A stretch of DNA of 58,051 nucleotides from NCBI GenBank assembly GCA_016871615.1, contig VHCX01000018.1, forward strand, positions 1 through 58,051, given 5' to 3'. The notes under the pieces are model-generated. The model did not search any database and had not been told where the DNA came from. It saw only the letters and a list, made by a program, of their open reading frames with translations. Source of the stretch: Verrucomicrobiota bacterium (GTDB lineage Bacteria; Verrucomicrobiota; Verrucomicrobiia; Limisphaerales; UBA9464). A program made the translations under genes and the position numbers. Shown piece by piece: positions 26,769 to 34,431 of this stretch; the stretch's first letter is position 1, and every line of letters starts with the position of its first letter.

Positions 26769-26800
26769 CGGAGCCTGTCCCCACCACCGGAGCCTGTCCC
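26769..26800. repeat. 13-bp direct repeat CGGAGCCTGTCCC, two copies
   Basis: Exact copies at 26769-26781 and 26788-26800, 19 bases apart start to start, in the divergent gap between the DUF1501 gene and ispF. Read on the minus strand it is GGGACAGGCTCCG-GTGGTG-GGGACAGGCTCCG. Partial copies (GGGACAGGC) occur at 23374 in another gap, and inside coding regions near 30696 and 41633. It resembles REP-type intergenic repeats; a regulatory role for ispF is also possible. Confidence 0.5.
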
Positions 26801-26868
26801 TCCAGGGTGCGCCGGGCCGGGCGTTTTCGAGGTTCCCGGCCGGGGTCCGGAGGGCTAGGGTCGCCTCC

Positions 26869-27366
26869 ATGGTTCACGTCGGCATCGGATACGATGTCCA
26901 TGGGTTGGTCGCCGGCCGGAGGCTGGTGCTTGGAGGTGTCGAGATTCCCCACGCCAAAGGTTTGGACGGGCACTCCGATGCCGATGCGCTGCTGCACGCC
27001 ATCACCGATGCCATCCTCGGCGCGGTGGGCGAGGTGGACATCGGCCATCTCTTCCCCAACACCGACCCGGCCTGGAAGAATGCCCCCAGCCGGATCTTCC
27101 TCGAGGAGGCGGCCCGGCGGGTGAAGTCACGGGGCGGCCGGATCGTGAACATCGATGCCACGCTCATCGCCGAGCGGCCCAAGATCTTCCCCCACCTCGC
27201 CGCCATGAAGGCGCACATCGCCGAGGCCCTGGGCCTGCCCGTGACCCGGGTCGGGGTGAAGGCCACGACCAACGAGACGCTGGGGTTCGTGGGGCGCGAG
27301 GAGGGGATCGCCGCGATGGCGGTGGCCTCGGTGGACCTGCCGGAGAATCCCAACCCAGAATCCTGA
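26869..27366 (+). CDS. ispF: 2-C-methyl-D-erythritol 2,4-cyclodiphosphate synthase
   Basis: A protein of 165 residues, normal for IspF. It converts CDP-methylerythritol 2-phosphate to the cyclic diphosphate in the MEP isoprenoid pathway; a second MEP gene, ispH, lies at 37.6-38.4 kb. Zinc ligands D9, H11 and H43 are present in GYDVHG and DADALLHA, with [16 protein letters not shown] and [21 protein letters not shown] following as in all IspF. ATG 26869 is set by the conserved start VGIGYDVH. The next gene starts 7 bases after the stop, so they are probably co-transcribed. Confidence 0.96.
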   Translation: MVHVGIGYDVHGLVAGRRLVLGGVEIPHAKGLDGHSDADALLHAITDAILGAVGEVDIGHLFPNTDPAWKNAPSRIFLEEAARRVKSRGGRIVNIDATLIAERPKIFPHLAAMKAHIAEALGLPVTRVGVKATTNETLGFVGREEGIAAMAVASVDLPENPNPES

Positions 27367-27373
27367 CCGACGC

Positions 27374-27658
27374 ATGGGAGCCAAGGCCGACATCGGGTGG
27401 ACCACCCCGGGGCCCGACGGGATCAAGCGCCACGTGTACGCGCAGCACGTGGGCGACCAGTGGAAGTTCTTCGAACGCCCCAAGCGGCGCGGCTCGGACA
27501 TCGAGTGGACGCCGATGCCCCAGCCGCCGCTGGAGGACTGGCTTGAGCTACTCGACGCCCTCGAGCGGGGCTACGTGCGCCGCCGCTACCCGCCCGAGCA
27601 CATCGAGGCCGTGCGCAAGCGCATCCGGGAGCTGTTCCCCGAGCACCGGTTCCGTTGA
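27374..27658 (+). CDS. Small conserved-looking hypothetical protein
   Basis: A 94-residue soluble protein rich in charged and aromatic residues (TTPGPDGIKRHVYAQ, GDQWKFFERPKRRGSDIEW, then two helices ending EAVRKRIRELFPEHRFR). There is no signal peptide and no known motif. It starts 7 bases after ispF, and codon choice looks like that of its neighbours, so I take it as a real gene. Function is unknown. An RNA- or DNA-binding role would fit the basic C-terminus but is a guess. Confidence 0.65.
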   Translation: MGAKADIGWTTPGPDGIKRHVYAQHVGDQWKFFERPKRRGSDIEWTPMPQPPLEDWLELLDALERGYVRRRYPPEHIEAVRKRIRELFPEHRFR

Positions 27659-27777
27659 ACCCGGCGGGCGAGGTGGCGCAGGCGGCGCCCCGGGGGCGAG
27701 CGGGAGGGCGGTCTTGAATCCATGGCCGACCGGCTTTGGCGGTTGAATCGCCCGGCATTCGGCACAGAGTCCGGTCC

Positions 27778-28533
27778 GTGATCCGTCCGATCATCCTGGT
27801 GACGCCCAGCACCCACGCGGCCGGGGCGGAGTTTCCCGACCACTCCATCAGCGTGAGCAGCCGGTACCTCGAGGCGGTGCTGGAGGCCGGTGGGCTGCCG
27901 GTGGCGCTCCCCCAGCTCACGCGCCGGGACCGCCTCGCCGGCTACCTCGAGCGTGCCGACGGCGTGCTGCTGACCGGCGGCGACGACATCCACCCGAGCC
28001 TCTACTGGCCCGGGGTGCCGGCCGACCTGGTGGCCCGCTGCGAGTTCCCGGAGCCGGACCGGGACCTCATGGAGCTGACCCTGCTCGACGAACTCTTCCG
28101 GCGCCCGAAGCCCCTGCTGGCGGTCTGCCGCGGGCACCAGTTGGTCAACGTGGCCTTGGGCGGAACGCTGTACGTCGACCTGCCGACCCAGCGTCCCGGC
28201 GACATCGCCCACGCCCAGATGGATCGCCGATTCGAGCCGGTGCACCCGGTGGAGGTCGCCCCCGACAGCCAGGCGGCCGCGATCTACCGGGTGCGACGCC
28301 TGGGCGTGAACAGCACCCATCACCAGGCCATCCACCGCCTCGCCGACCCGCTGCGGGCGACCCTGACGGCCGTCGACGGGGTCATCGAGGGCACCGAGCT
28401 TCGGGCCGGGGAGGACGCCCTGCTGCCGTGGTTCGCCTCGGTGCAGTTCCATCCCGAGCGGCTGTATGCCGACCATCCCGTGCACGCACGCCTCTTCCGG
28501 GCCTTCGTCCAGGCTTGCGGGGGTGGGCGCTGA
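27778..28533 (+). CDS. Class I glutamine amidotransferase-like hydrolase (peptidase C26, PuuD-like)
   Basis: A protein of 251 residues starting at GTG 27778. It is a gamma-glutamyl-gamma-aminobutyrate hydrolase-type protein: ADGVLLTGGDDIHPSLY, nucleophile C117 in AVCRGHQLVNVALGG, and H225/E227 in VQFHPER complete the triad. The start codon is followed directly by the strand IRPIILVTPS, which is where homologues begin. Substrate is uncertain, because members cut various gamma-glutamyl compounds. No other putrescine-degradation gene is nearby. It is the second gamma-glutamyl enzyme of the window, after ggt. Confidence 0.9.
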   Translation: MIRPIILVTPSTHAAGAEFPDHSISVSSRYLEAVLEAGGLPVALPQLTRRDRLAGYLERADGVLLTGGDDIHPSLYWPGVPADLVARCEFPEPDRDLMELTLLDELFRRPKPLLAVCRGHQLVNVALGGTLYVDLPTQRPGDIAHAQMDRRFEPVHPVEVAPDSQAAAIYRVRRLGVNSTHHQAIHRLADPLRATLTAVDGVIEGTELRAGEDALLPWFASVQFHPERLYADHPVHARLFRAFVQACGGGR

Positions 28534-28608
28534 GGGTCGATGGTGTCAGGTGATCCCGCGTCCTCCCATTCGCCGTCGATCTCCGACCCCCAGCCCCTTT
28601 CCCAGACC

Positions 28609-29394
28609 ATGAACACGTTCCGAATCCTCCTGCTGCTCGTCCTCTTCCGGGGGTACCTGGGGGCCGCCGAACCCGGCCCACGTCCCGGGACCGAGCCCCA
28701 ACCTCCCGCCTACGAGTTCCGTCCGGGCTCCTTCGATGGCACGGGCAAGTGGTTCCTCGGCCGGGAGATCGCGCACTTCATGTCCCACCAGGGCGCGCCC
28801 TGGCTCGAACGCCAGGAACGGGAGGCGGAGGAGGCGCCGGCGCGCCTGGTTGCGGCGCTCGGCCTGAAGCCCGGGCAACGGGTCGGCGATGTCGGCGCCG
28901 GCAGCGGCTACCTCACCTGGCGCATGGCCCGCGCGGTGGGGCCCACCGGACGGGTGTACGCCAACGACATCCAGCCCGAGATGATCGCCCTCCTGAGGAC
29001 CAACCTCGCCGCCCGGGGCATCACCAACGTGGTGCCGGTGCTGGGCACGACCACCGATCCCGGACTGCCCGCCGCCGCCCTCGACCTGATCCTTCTGGTC
29101 GACGTGTACCACGAATGCGACCACCCGTGGGAGATGACCCGGCGCATGGCCGACGCATTGAAGCCCGGCGGCCGCCTGGTGTTCGTGGAGTACCGGGGCG
29201 AGGAGCGGTGGATCCCCATCAAGCCGCTCCACAAGATGACGGCCGACCAGGTGCGCCGCGAGATGGCCCTGCACCCCCGCCTGGAGTTCGTCGAGAACCT
29301 CACCCACCTGCCGCGCCAGCACATCCTGGTCTTCCGGCGGAAGGCCGCCGACGGACCGGCGGGTCCGCAGGACGGTCCGGTGCCGACACCCTGA
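28609..29394 (+). CDS. Exported class I SAM-dependent methyltransferase
   Basis: A protein of 261 residues. Motif I VGDVGAGSGYLT (92-103) and the later VYANDIQPEM, LILLVDVYHECDHPWEM and LKPGGRLVFVEYRGEE make a complete SAM-binding Rossmann fold. The oddity is the N-terminus: from ATG 28609 it reads NTFRILLLLVLFRGYLGAAEP, a good signal peptide, so the enzyme would be exported although SAM is cytoplasmic. An upstream ATG-less extension to 28540 does not change this. Similar exported methyltransferases are common in Planctomycetes and Verrucomicrobia; the target is unknown. Confidence 0.85.
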   Translation: MNTFRILLLLVLFRGYLGAAEPGPRPGTEPQPPAYEFRPGSFDGTGKWFLGREIAHFMSHQGAPWLERQEREAEEAPARLVAALGLKPGQRVGDVGAGSGYLTWRMARAVGPTGRVYANDIQPEMIALLRTNLAARGITNVVPVLGTTTDPGLPAAALDLILLVDVYHECDHPWEMTRRMADALKPGGRLVFVEYRGEERWIPIKPLHKMTADQVRREMALHPRLEFVENLTHLPRQHILVFRRKAADGPAGPQDGPVPTP

Positions 29395-29400
29395 CGCCCT

Positions 29401-29423
29401 GAGCCCCGGCGTCCGCCGGGCTC
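29401..29423. terminator. Hairpin between convergent methyltransferase and kdsD genes
   Basis: GAGCCCCGGC (29401-29410) pairs with GCCGGGCTC (29415-29423) with one bulged C and a 4-base loop. It starts 7 bases after the methyltransferase stop and runs into the kdsD stop codon. It is well placed to act for both strands; no T-run follows. Confidence 0.4.
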
Positions 29424-30393
29424 ACATGAGCTTGAGCTTCGGCAGGTCCTGCGAATCCACCAGCCCGACCGGTCGGCGGCGGGAGTCCACCACGATCAGG
29501 TCGTCGATGTGGCGCTCGTTGAAGATGCGCAGCGCCTCCACGGCGAGGGCGTTCTCGCGCAGCGTGATGGGCTCGCGGGTCATGACCTCCTTCAGGGGGC
29601 GCTGCAGGATGTCCTCGTGCGCCGCGAGCCTCCGGCGCAGGTCGCCGTCGGTGAACACGCCGACGAGGCGCCCCCGGCCGTCGACCACGCTCACCGAGCC
29701 GGTCTTGGCACGGGTCATCGTCAGCAGGCCGTCCTGCACGCTCTGGTCCTGACGCGCCACCGCGTTGCGCTGGTCGCGCCGCATGATGTCGCCCACCTTG
29801 TAGAGCAGGGCACGGCCGATCGCGCCGGCCGGGTGCCGCTTGGCGAAGTCCTGCCTGCGGAAGCCGCGCGCGGTCATGACCGCCACGGCCAGGGCGTCTC
29901 CCATCACCAGCGCCGCCGTGGTCGAGGCCGTCGGCGCGAGGTTGAAGGGGCAGGCCTCACGCGGCACCCGCACGTCGAGCACCACCTCGCTGTGGCGTCC
30001 GAGGGTGGAGCGCGGGTTGCCCGTCAGGGCGATGATGCGCACGGAGAAGCGTTTGAGTGCCGGCAGCAGGTCGTTCCACTCCGCCGACTCCCCGGAGTAG
30101 CTCAGGGCCAGCACGGCGTCGCCATCCTGCACCAGGCCAAGGTCCCCGTGCAGGGCGTCGACGGGGTCGAGCACCACGGCCGTCGAGCCGGTGCTGGTGA
30201 GGGTCGCGGCGATCTTCCGGCCGATGTTGCCGGACTTGCCGATGCCGAGCACCAGGAGCTTTCGGCGGGCGGCCAGCGTGGCGCAGACGAGGTCCACGGC
30301 CCGGTCGAAGGCGTCGTCGAGCGCGCCCCGGACGGCGCGCAGGGCCGCCGTCTCGATGTCGAAGACCCGGCGGGCGAGGGTGGCATGGCTCAC
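29422..30393 (-). CDS. kdsD: Arabinose-5-phosphate isomerase (KpsF/GutQ family)
   Basis: A protein of 323 residues. It converts ribulose 5-phosphate to arabinose 5-phosphate, the first step to Kdo for lipid A-linked core sugar. A SIS domain at about 40-170 has GIGKSGNIGRKIAATLTSTGS, SGES and PTASTTAALVMGDALA. Two CBS domains follow at about 205-320 (PITLRENALAVEALRIF, DDLIVVDSRRRPVGLVDSQDL). The start is GTG 30391-30393, 12 bases after the LysR gene ends; no in-frame ATG gives the full SIS domain. The other lipid A genes of the window (lpxC-fabZ, lpxA) are about 5 kb away, so Kdo synthesis is not in the same operon. Confidence 0.93.
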   Translation of the reverse strand: MSHATLARRVFDIETAALRAVRGALDDAFDRAVDLVCATLAARRKLLVLGIGKSGNIGRKIAATLTSTGSTAVVLDPVDALHGDLGLVQDGDAVLALSYSGESAEWNDLLPALKRFSVRIIALTGNPRSTLGRHSEVVLDVRVPREACPFNLAPTASTTAALVMGDALAVAVMTARGFRRQDFAKRHPAGAIGRALLYKVGDIMRRDQRNAVARQDQSVQDGLLTMTRAKTGSVSVVDGRGRLVGVFTDGDLRRRLAAHEDILQRPLKEVMTREPITLRENALAVEALRIFNERHIDDLIVVDSRRRPVGLVDSQDLPKLKLM

Positions 30394-30405
30394 GCCGGCA
30401 CGGTG

Positions 30406-31335
30406 TCACCGGCGGGGCTTCCGATCAATCGCCGCGGGGCCCTTTGGGACGGTCCCGGCGACCCGGCCCACGTGGTCGCGCAGGGTCTCCATGAGGGCGG
30501 TCATCGCCTCGGTCGGGGTCCCGCGCCAGACGGCCCCGAGGCGCAGGGGGGCCACGCCCTCGACGGGCAGGGCCCGGAGGTCCCGGTCGGCGGGGCGCCC
30601 CGGGATGGCCAGCCCGAGCCCGATGCCGAACCCATGCCGCACGTAGGCGTCGACCAACTCGAGGTCGGTGACCTCGATGCGGCCCGGCCATTCCAGGGAC
30701 AGGCTCTCCAGGTGCTCGCGGAAGCGCCGAGGCGCCAGCTCCGAGGCGTCCACGCTCACCAGCGGCTCGTCGAGGTTCTCCGCGGCCAGGGCCTGGATCA
30801 CGTCCTGGAACCGGCGGAACCGCGACGTGCCGGGCACCAGCAGCACCAGCGGCAGCTCCAGCAGGGGCTCGTGCCGGAGGCCCTTGGAGGCCTGTCCCTC
30901 GATCAGGGTGATGGCGAAATCGATTTCGTCCCGCTCGAGCCAGGCCTCCACCTGGGGCTGCTGGCCCGAGCGCAGGCTTAGTTGCACCCGGGGGAAGCGC
31001 GCGCGCACCGCCTGCAGCACCTGGGGCAGGTGGTCCCGGAGGGCCATCACCGGGGCGGCGATCCGAAGGCTCTGGCGGGCGCCGGTCCGCAGGCGGTCCT
31101 CCATCGCGGCCAGGCCGTCGAAGAACGGGCGGATGAACCCGTACAGCTCGGCCCCGGCCGGCAGCAGTTCAAAGGGTCTCCGGCGGAAGAGCTTCACCCC
31201 CAGGTGGGCCTCGAGCTGGAGGAGCTGCCCGCTGACGGCCGGCTGCTGGATGCCGTAGGGCATGTGGCGCACCGCCTCCATGATGCCGCCGTTGCGGGCG
31301 ACATGGTAGAACAGCTCGAGGTGGTGGATGTTCAT
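30406..31335 (-). CDS. LysR family transcriptional regulator
   Basis: A protein of 309 residues. The N-terminal winged helix-turn-helix is standard (HHLELFYHVARNGGIMEAVRHM, QQPAVSGQLLQLEAHLGVKLFRRRPFELLPAG), followed by a periplasmic-binding-like effector domain. ATG 31333-31335 begins right at the HTH. It is divergent from the cytochrome/LRR gene across a 161-base gap that contains a perfect 15-bp dyad, the usual geometry for a LysR protein acting on its neighbour. It may be co-transcribed with kdsD (12-base gap). The effector is unknown. Confidence 0.92.
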   Translation of the reverse strand: MNIHHLELFYHVARNGGIMEAVRHMPYGIQQPAVSGQLLQLEAHLGVKLFRRRPFELLPAGAELYGFIRPFFDGLAAMEDRLRTGARQSLRIAAPVMALRDHLPQVLQAVRARFPRVQLSLRSGQQPQVEAWLERDEIDFAITLIEGQASKGLRHEPLLELPLVLLVPGTSRFRRFQDVIQALAAENLDEPLVSVDASELAPRRFREHLESLSLEWPGRIEVTDLELVDAYVRHGFGIGLGLAIPGRPADRDLRALPVEGVAPLRLGAVWRGTPTEAMTALMETLRDHVGRVAGTVPKGPAAIDRKPRR

Positions 31336-31456
31336 GGGCCGAACCAACCACGCCGGTGGCCGCCCGGCAATCGTCACCCGTGCGGAGTTCGCGAGTTTAT
31401 TCGGTGCCGGGGCCGTCTTTGGGATTCCCTTCGATCCCCGGGGCGTTGAAACTCCG

Positions 31457-31471
31457 GGTGAAGCCTTCACC
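31457..31471. promoter_or_regulatory. Dyad GGTGAAG-C-CTTCACC, candidate operator
   Basis: A perfect 7-bp dyad around a single C, 25 bases before the cytochrome/LRR start codon and about 120 bases from the LysR start codon. LysR regulators bind dyads of about this size (T-N11-A type); here the T and A are 9 bases apart. It could equally form an RNA hairpin in the leader of the cytochrome gene. Confidence 0.45.
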
Positions 31472-31496
31472 ACAACGTTTCGTCCTACGACTTCAT

Positions 31497-32486
31497 ATGA
31501 AGATCCTTTCCTCCACCGTCCTGATGGCCGGTCTGGCGGCCTTCACCGCCCGTGCCGCCGTCGATTTCTCCAAGGACATCGCCCCGATCCTCACCGAGAA
31601 CTGCCTCAAGTGCCACGGCACCGAGAAGCAGAAGGGCAAGTACCGCATCGATTCCAAGGAGGCCGCCTTCAAGGGGGGCAAGAGCGAGAAGCCAGCCATC
31701 GTCGCGGGCGATGCCGACAAGAGCGAGATCATCCACCGGATCAACCTGCCCAAGGACGACGACGAACTGATGCCGCTGGAGGGAGGCCCCTTGGCCGAGC
31801 CGCTCCGGGCCAAACTCCGCGAGTGGATCACGGATGGGGCCAAGTGGCCCGAGGGCGTGGTGTTGGCGGCGGCGGTGGCCGCCCCGGCCCCGTCCGCCGC
31901 CCCGGCCCGGCCCCTGCGGCCGGTGCCGCCGCTGCCCCAGTTGCCCAAGGAGTTCCAGCCGGCCGCCTCCGAGGCCGGCGGCATCGCCTCGCTGGCCAAG
32001 GCCGGCATCGAGGCTCGGCCCATCGCCATCGGGGTGCCCTGGAAGGAGGCCAATTTCCGGCTCAAGGGTCCCGAGGTCACCGATGCCACCCTCGCCCCCG
32101 TCTCGGGCATGAACAGCCTCGTCGAGCTGCGCCTGGGCAACACCAAGATCACGGACGCCGGCCTCAGGCAGGTTGCCGGCCTGACCCACCTGCAGACCCT
32201 CGGCCTCGAGTTGACCGGCATTACCGACGCCGGCCTCGACTCGGTGGCGGGCCTCCAGAACCTGGTGTACCTGAACCTCTACGGCACCAAGGTGACCGAC
32301 GCCGGGCTCGCCAAGCTCGCGGGCCTCAGTCACCTGCGCAACCTGTACGTCTGGCAGACGCAAGTCACGCCGGAGGGCGTGAAGAAGCTGCAGGAGGCCC
32401 TGCCCGGTCTGGACATCAACACCGGCTGGGTAGCCCCGCCGCCCGAGAAGAAGGAAGAGGCCAAGAAGGAAGAGCCCAAGAAGTAG
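31497..32486 (+). CDS. Cytochrome c domain/leucine-rich repeat fusion protein
   Basis: A protein of 329 residues. After a signal peptide (KILSSTVLMAGLAAFTARAA) comes a PSCyt1-like haem domain with CLKCH (C36, C39, H40). A Pro/Ala-rich linker follows (about 125-155), then about four leucine-rich repeats of the PVC type (consensus VTDAGL-LAGL-L--L-L--T at about 195-295), and a Lys/Glu-rich tail. It is presumably periplasmic. The LRR part suggests protein binding and the haem electron transfer, but no reaction is known. ATG 31497 is set by the signal peptide. It ends in a strong terminator and is divergent from a LysR gene. Confidence 0.88.
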   Translation: MKILSSTVLMAGLAAFTARAAVDFSKDIAPILTENCLKCHGTEKQKGKYRIDSKEAAFKGGKSEKPAIVAGDADKSEIIHRINLPKDDDELMPLEGGPLAEPLRAKLREWITDGAKWPEGVVLAAAVAAPAPSAAPARPLRPVPPLPQLPKEFQPAASEAGGIASLAKAGIEARPIAIGVPWKEANFRLKGPEVTDATLAPVSGMNSLVELRLGNTKITDAGLRQVAGLTHLQTLGLELTGITDAGLDSVAGLQNLVYLNLYGTKVTDAGLAKLAGLSHLRNLYVWQTQVTPEGVKKLQEALPGLDINTGWVAPPPEKKEEAKKEEPKK

Positions 32487-32514
32487 CCTCCGCTGCCCTC
32501 ACGGGCCGCTCCCG

Positions 32515-32545
32515 CCCCCGCCTCCCTCACCGGAGCGGGGGTTTT
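32515..32545 (+). terminator. Rho-independent terminator after the cytochrome/LRR gene
   Basis: CCCCCGC (32515-32521) pairs with GCGGGGG (32535-32541), extended inward by CTCC/GGA with one bulge, followed by TTTT (32542-32545). It lies 29 bases after the stop and reaches into the last codons of the convergent MFS gene. Confidence 0.75.
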
Positions 32546-33840
32546 CCGTTCCCGGCTTCCGCAGCGACCCTTGCGGCGGCCCCTGCGGTGGCCGCCCGCT
32601 CGCGGGCGCGCCGGGCGCCCGAGGCCCGGATCTCCGGCACCAGGAACCCGCAGGCGCCGACGATCATCGCAGCGGCGATCCAGCCCATCGTCGCCGGGGC
32701 CAGCGACTGCACCGCATGGAAGGCGCACAGCGGGGCCAGTACGCCCCGGATGCCGGTCGCGAAGGTGTGCACGGCCATGTAGTCGGTCACATGGTCGGGC
32801 GGCGCGATCTTGGTGACCCACAGGCCCCAGGCCACGTCGCCGCCGGCCGTGGAGATGCCGTAGACCACCGCCCCGAGCATCAGGCCGGTCGGCGTGTCGC
32901 TCATGAAGAAGGTCGCGATCCCGATGGCGAAACCCGCGTTGAGGGTCGCCCGGAGCCGGAAGAAATCCATCCGGTCGAAGAGCCGGCCCCACACCGGGCT
33001 CATGATCCAGCGGGCGGCATTGGGGATCACCAGCGTCAACCAGGCGATCTGGGCCGCACCGAGGCCGAGGCCGAAGCGCGGGTTGCCCAAGTACTCCACC
33101 CGGATGGGCAGCATGGCGAGGTTGGCGAAGCCCATCAGCATCCAGGCGGCCAGCGCGTTGCGGAAGACCGGGTCCTCACGCACGAACCTCAGGCCCTGCA
33201 GCGGGTGCAGGGCCGATCCCGTGTCGAGCGGCCGCGACGGGATGCGCCGCACGGCGGCCGCGGCGGCGAGAAAGGCCAGGGCGAAGAGCCCGAGCATCCA
33301 TCGCCAGCGTTCGGTGGCCGGGGACCCGCCCGGGCCCGGCCCGGGGCCGCTGCCGAGGATCTGCCCGCCGATCCAGCCGAAGGCCAGGGCCGAGGCGATG
33401 CGGACCATGAAGGCGCTCGAGTACAGCCGGCCCCGCTGGTCGGCCGGGTAGTTGTCGTGGTAGATCTGCGTCATCAGCGGGATGGCGCAGGTCGAGGTCA
33501 GCAGCGCCAGCACGCAACCGGCCGTGTAGACCGCGCCATGCGGCACCAGGCCCACGACCACGCAGCTGGCACCGCCAAGCCCCAGCAGCGAGGACACGGC
33601 CCGGGAAGGCGAGAGCCTGAGGGCCCGCGCGCCATTGACCACCAGCGGCGAGATCAGCAGGCCGACGGAGGTGCCGGCGGCGATCAGGGCCTTGGCCCAG
33701 GGGCCGAGGTCGAAGACCCGGGTCGCGATGAGCAGGAGGAAGGTGTTGGCCGCCGTCTCGATGACGCCGCCGGCCATGGAGCGCCACCGCTCCATGCGGA
33801 AGGTGAGACGGGCCCGTTCGGAGGAGGCGGAGGCGGTCAT
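32527..33840 (-). CDS. MFS transporter
   Basis: A 437-residue polytopic membrane protein of the major facilitator superfamily. Many hydrophobic helices are visible in two halves (for example ETAANTFLLLIATRVF, ALIAAGTSVGLLISPLVV, WMLMGFANLAMLPI, AAMIVGACGFLVPEI), with the loop NYPADQRGRLYS between helices 4 and 5 and a second-half GRLFDRMDFFRLR. The C-terminus is Ala/Arg-rich. Substrate cannot be told from sequence. ATG 33838-33840; the DUF971 gene ends 58 bases upstream and may belong to the same unit. Confidence 0.85.
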   Translation of the reverse strand: MTASASSERARLTFRMERWRSMAGGVIETAANTFLLLIATRVFDLGPWAKALIAAGTSVGLLISPLVVNGARALRLSPSRAVSSLLGLGGASCVVVGLVPHGAVYTAGCVLALLTSTCAIPLMTQIYHDNYPADQRGRLYSSAFMVRIASALAFGWIGGQILGSGPGPGPGGSPATERWRWMLGLFALAFLAAAAAVRRIPSRPLDTGSALHPLQGLRFVREDPVFRNALAAWMLMGFANLAMLPIRVEYLGNPRFGLGLGAAQIAWLTLVIPNAARWIMSPVWGRLFDRMDFFRLRATLNAGFAIGIATFFMSDTPTGLMLGAVVYGISTAGGDVAWGLWVTKIAPPDHVTDYMAVHTFATGIRGVLAPLCAFHAVQSLAPATMGWIAAAMIVGACGFLVPEIRASGARRARERAATAGAAARVAAEAGNGKPPLR

Positions 33841-33898
33841 GGCCCGGGGCGTCGGCCCGCGCGATCCCGGTCCCGGCCCGGGCGGCGATCCCCCGGGG

Positions 33899-34225
33899 TC
33901 ATTGGGCCTGGGTCTCCGGGGAGTTCACCGCGTCGGCGATCCTGCGGAGCCATTCCCAGGTGTAGAGGCCGGTCGCATGCCCGTCGCCCCAGACCGGTTG
34001 CACCGCGTAGTTGCCGACGCGGGGGAGGCGTCGCAGGACGAACGATTCGGCCGCGTAGGGCCGCTCGGGCGGACGGTCGGTCTTGCCGAAGATGTCCGTC
34101 TCGCCGAGGCAGGCGGCGCAGGGGCAGAAGCGGCGCAGGCTCTCCAGCGGGATGAAGTCCTCGCGGCCATCCTCCCAGCGGATGGCCAATTCCTGAGCGA
34201 AGGGGGTGATGTCGGCCGGTTGCAT
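33899..34225 (-). CDS. DUF971 domain protein
   Basis: A 108-residue protein made of one DUF971 domain, the small Zn-binding-like fold that is also the N-terminal domain of gamma-butyrobetaine hydroxylases. The family order is seen: LAIRWEDGREDFIPLESLRRFCPCAAC, then RVGNYAVQPVWGDGHATGLYTWEWLRRI. The CPCAAC cysteines (about 34-39) could bind metal. Function is unknown; it is widespread and often lies beside iron-sulfur assembly genes, none of which is here. ATG 34223-34225. The divergent gap 34226-34431 is GC-rich, with no promoter I can defend. Confidence 0.88.
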   Translation of the reverse strand: MQPADITPFAQELAIRWEDGREDFIPLESLRRFCPCAACLGETDIFGKTDRPPERPYAAESFVLRRLPRVGNYAVQPVWGDGHATGLYTWEWLRRIADAVNSPETQAQ

Positions 34226-34431
34226 CGCTCCGACGGTGGTGCCGGTGGGCGGTTGCGTCCAGCGGCTTCCGGGGCCCGTGGCGCGGGATGCATGGGGCGT
34301 TGCTGGTGGGGTGCGGCGGGCGCCCGGGCACGGGGCAGGGCGCCCTCGGGCGAAGGGTCCTCCGGTGCCGAGGGGGGCGGGGGCACGCGGCGACCGTTGC
34401 GCCGGAGCCCGTTCGAGCCGAGGATCCGTGG

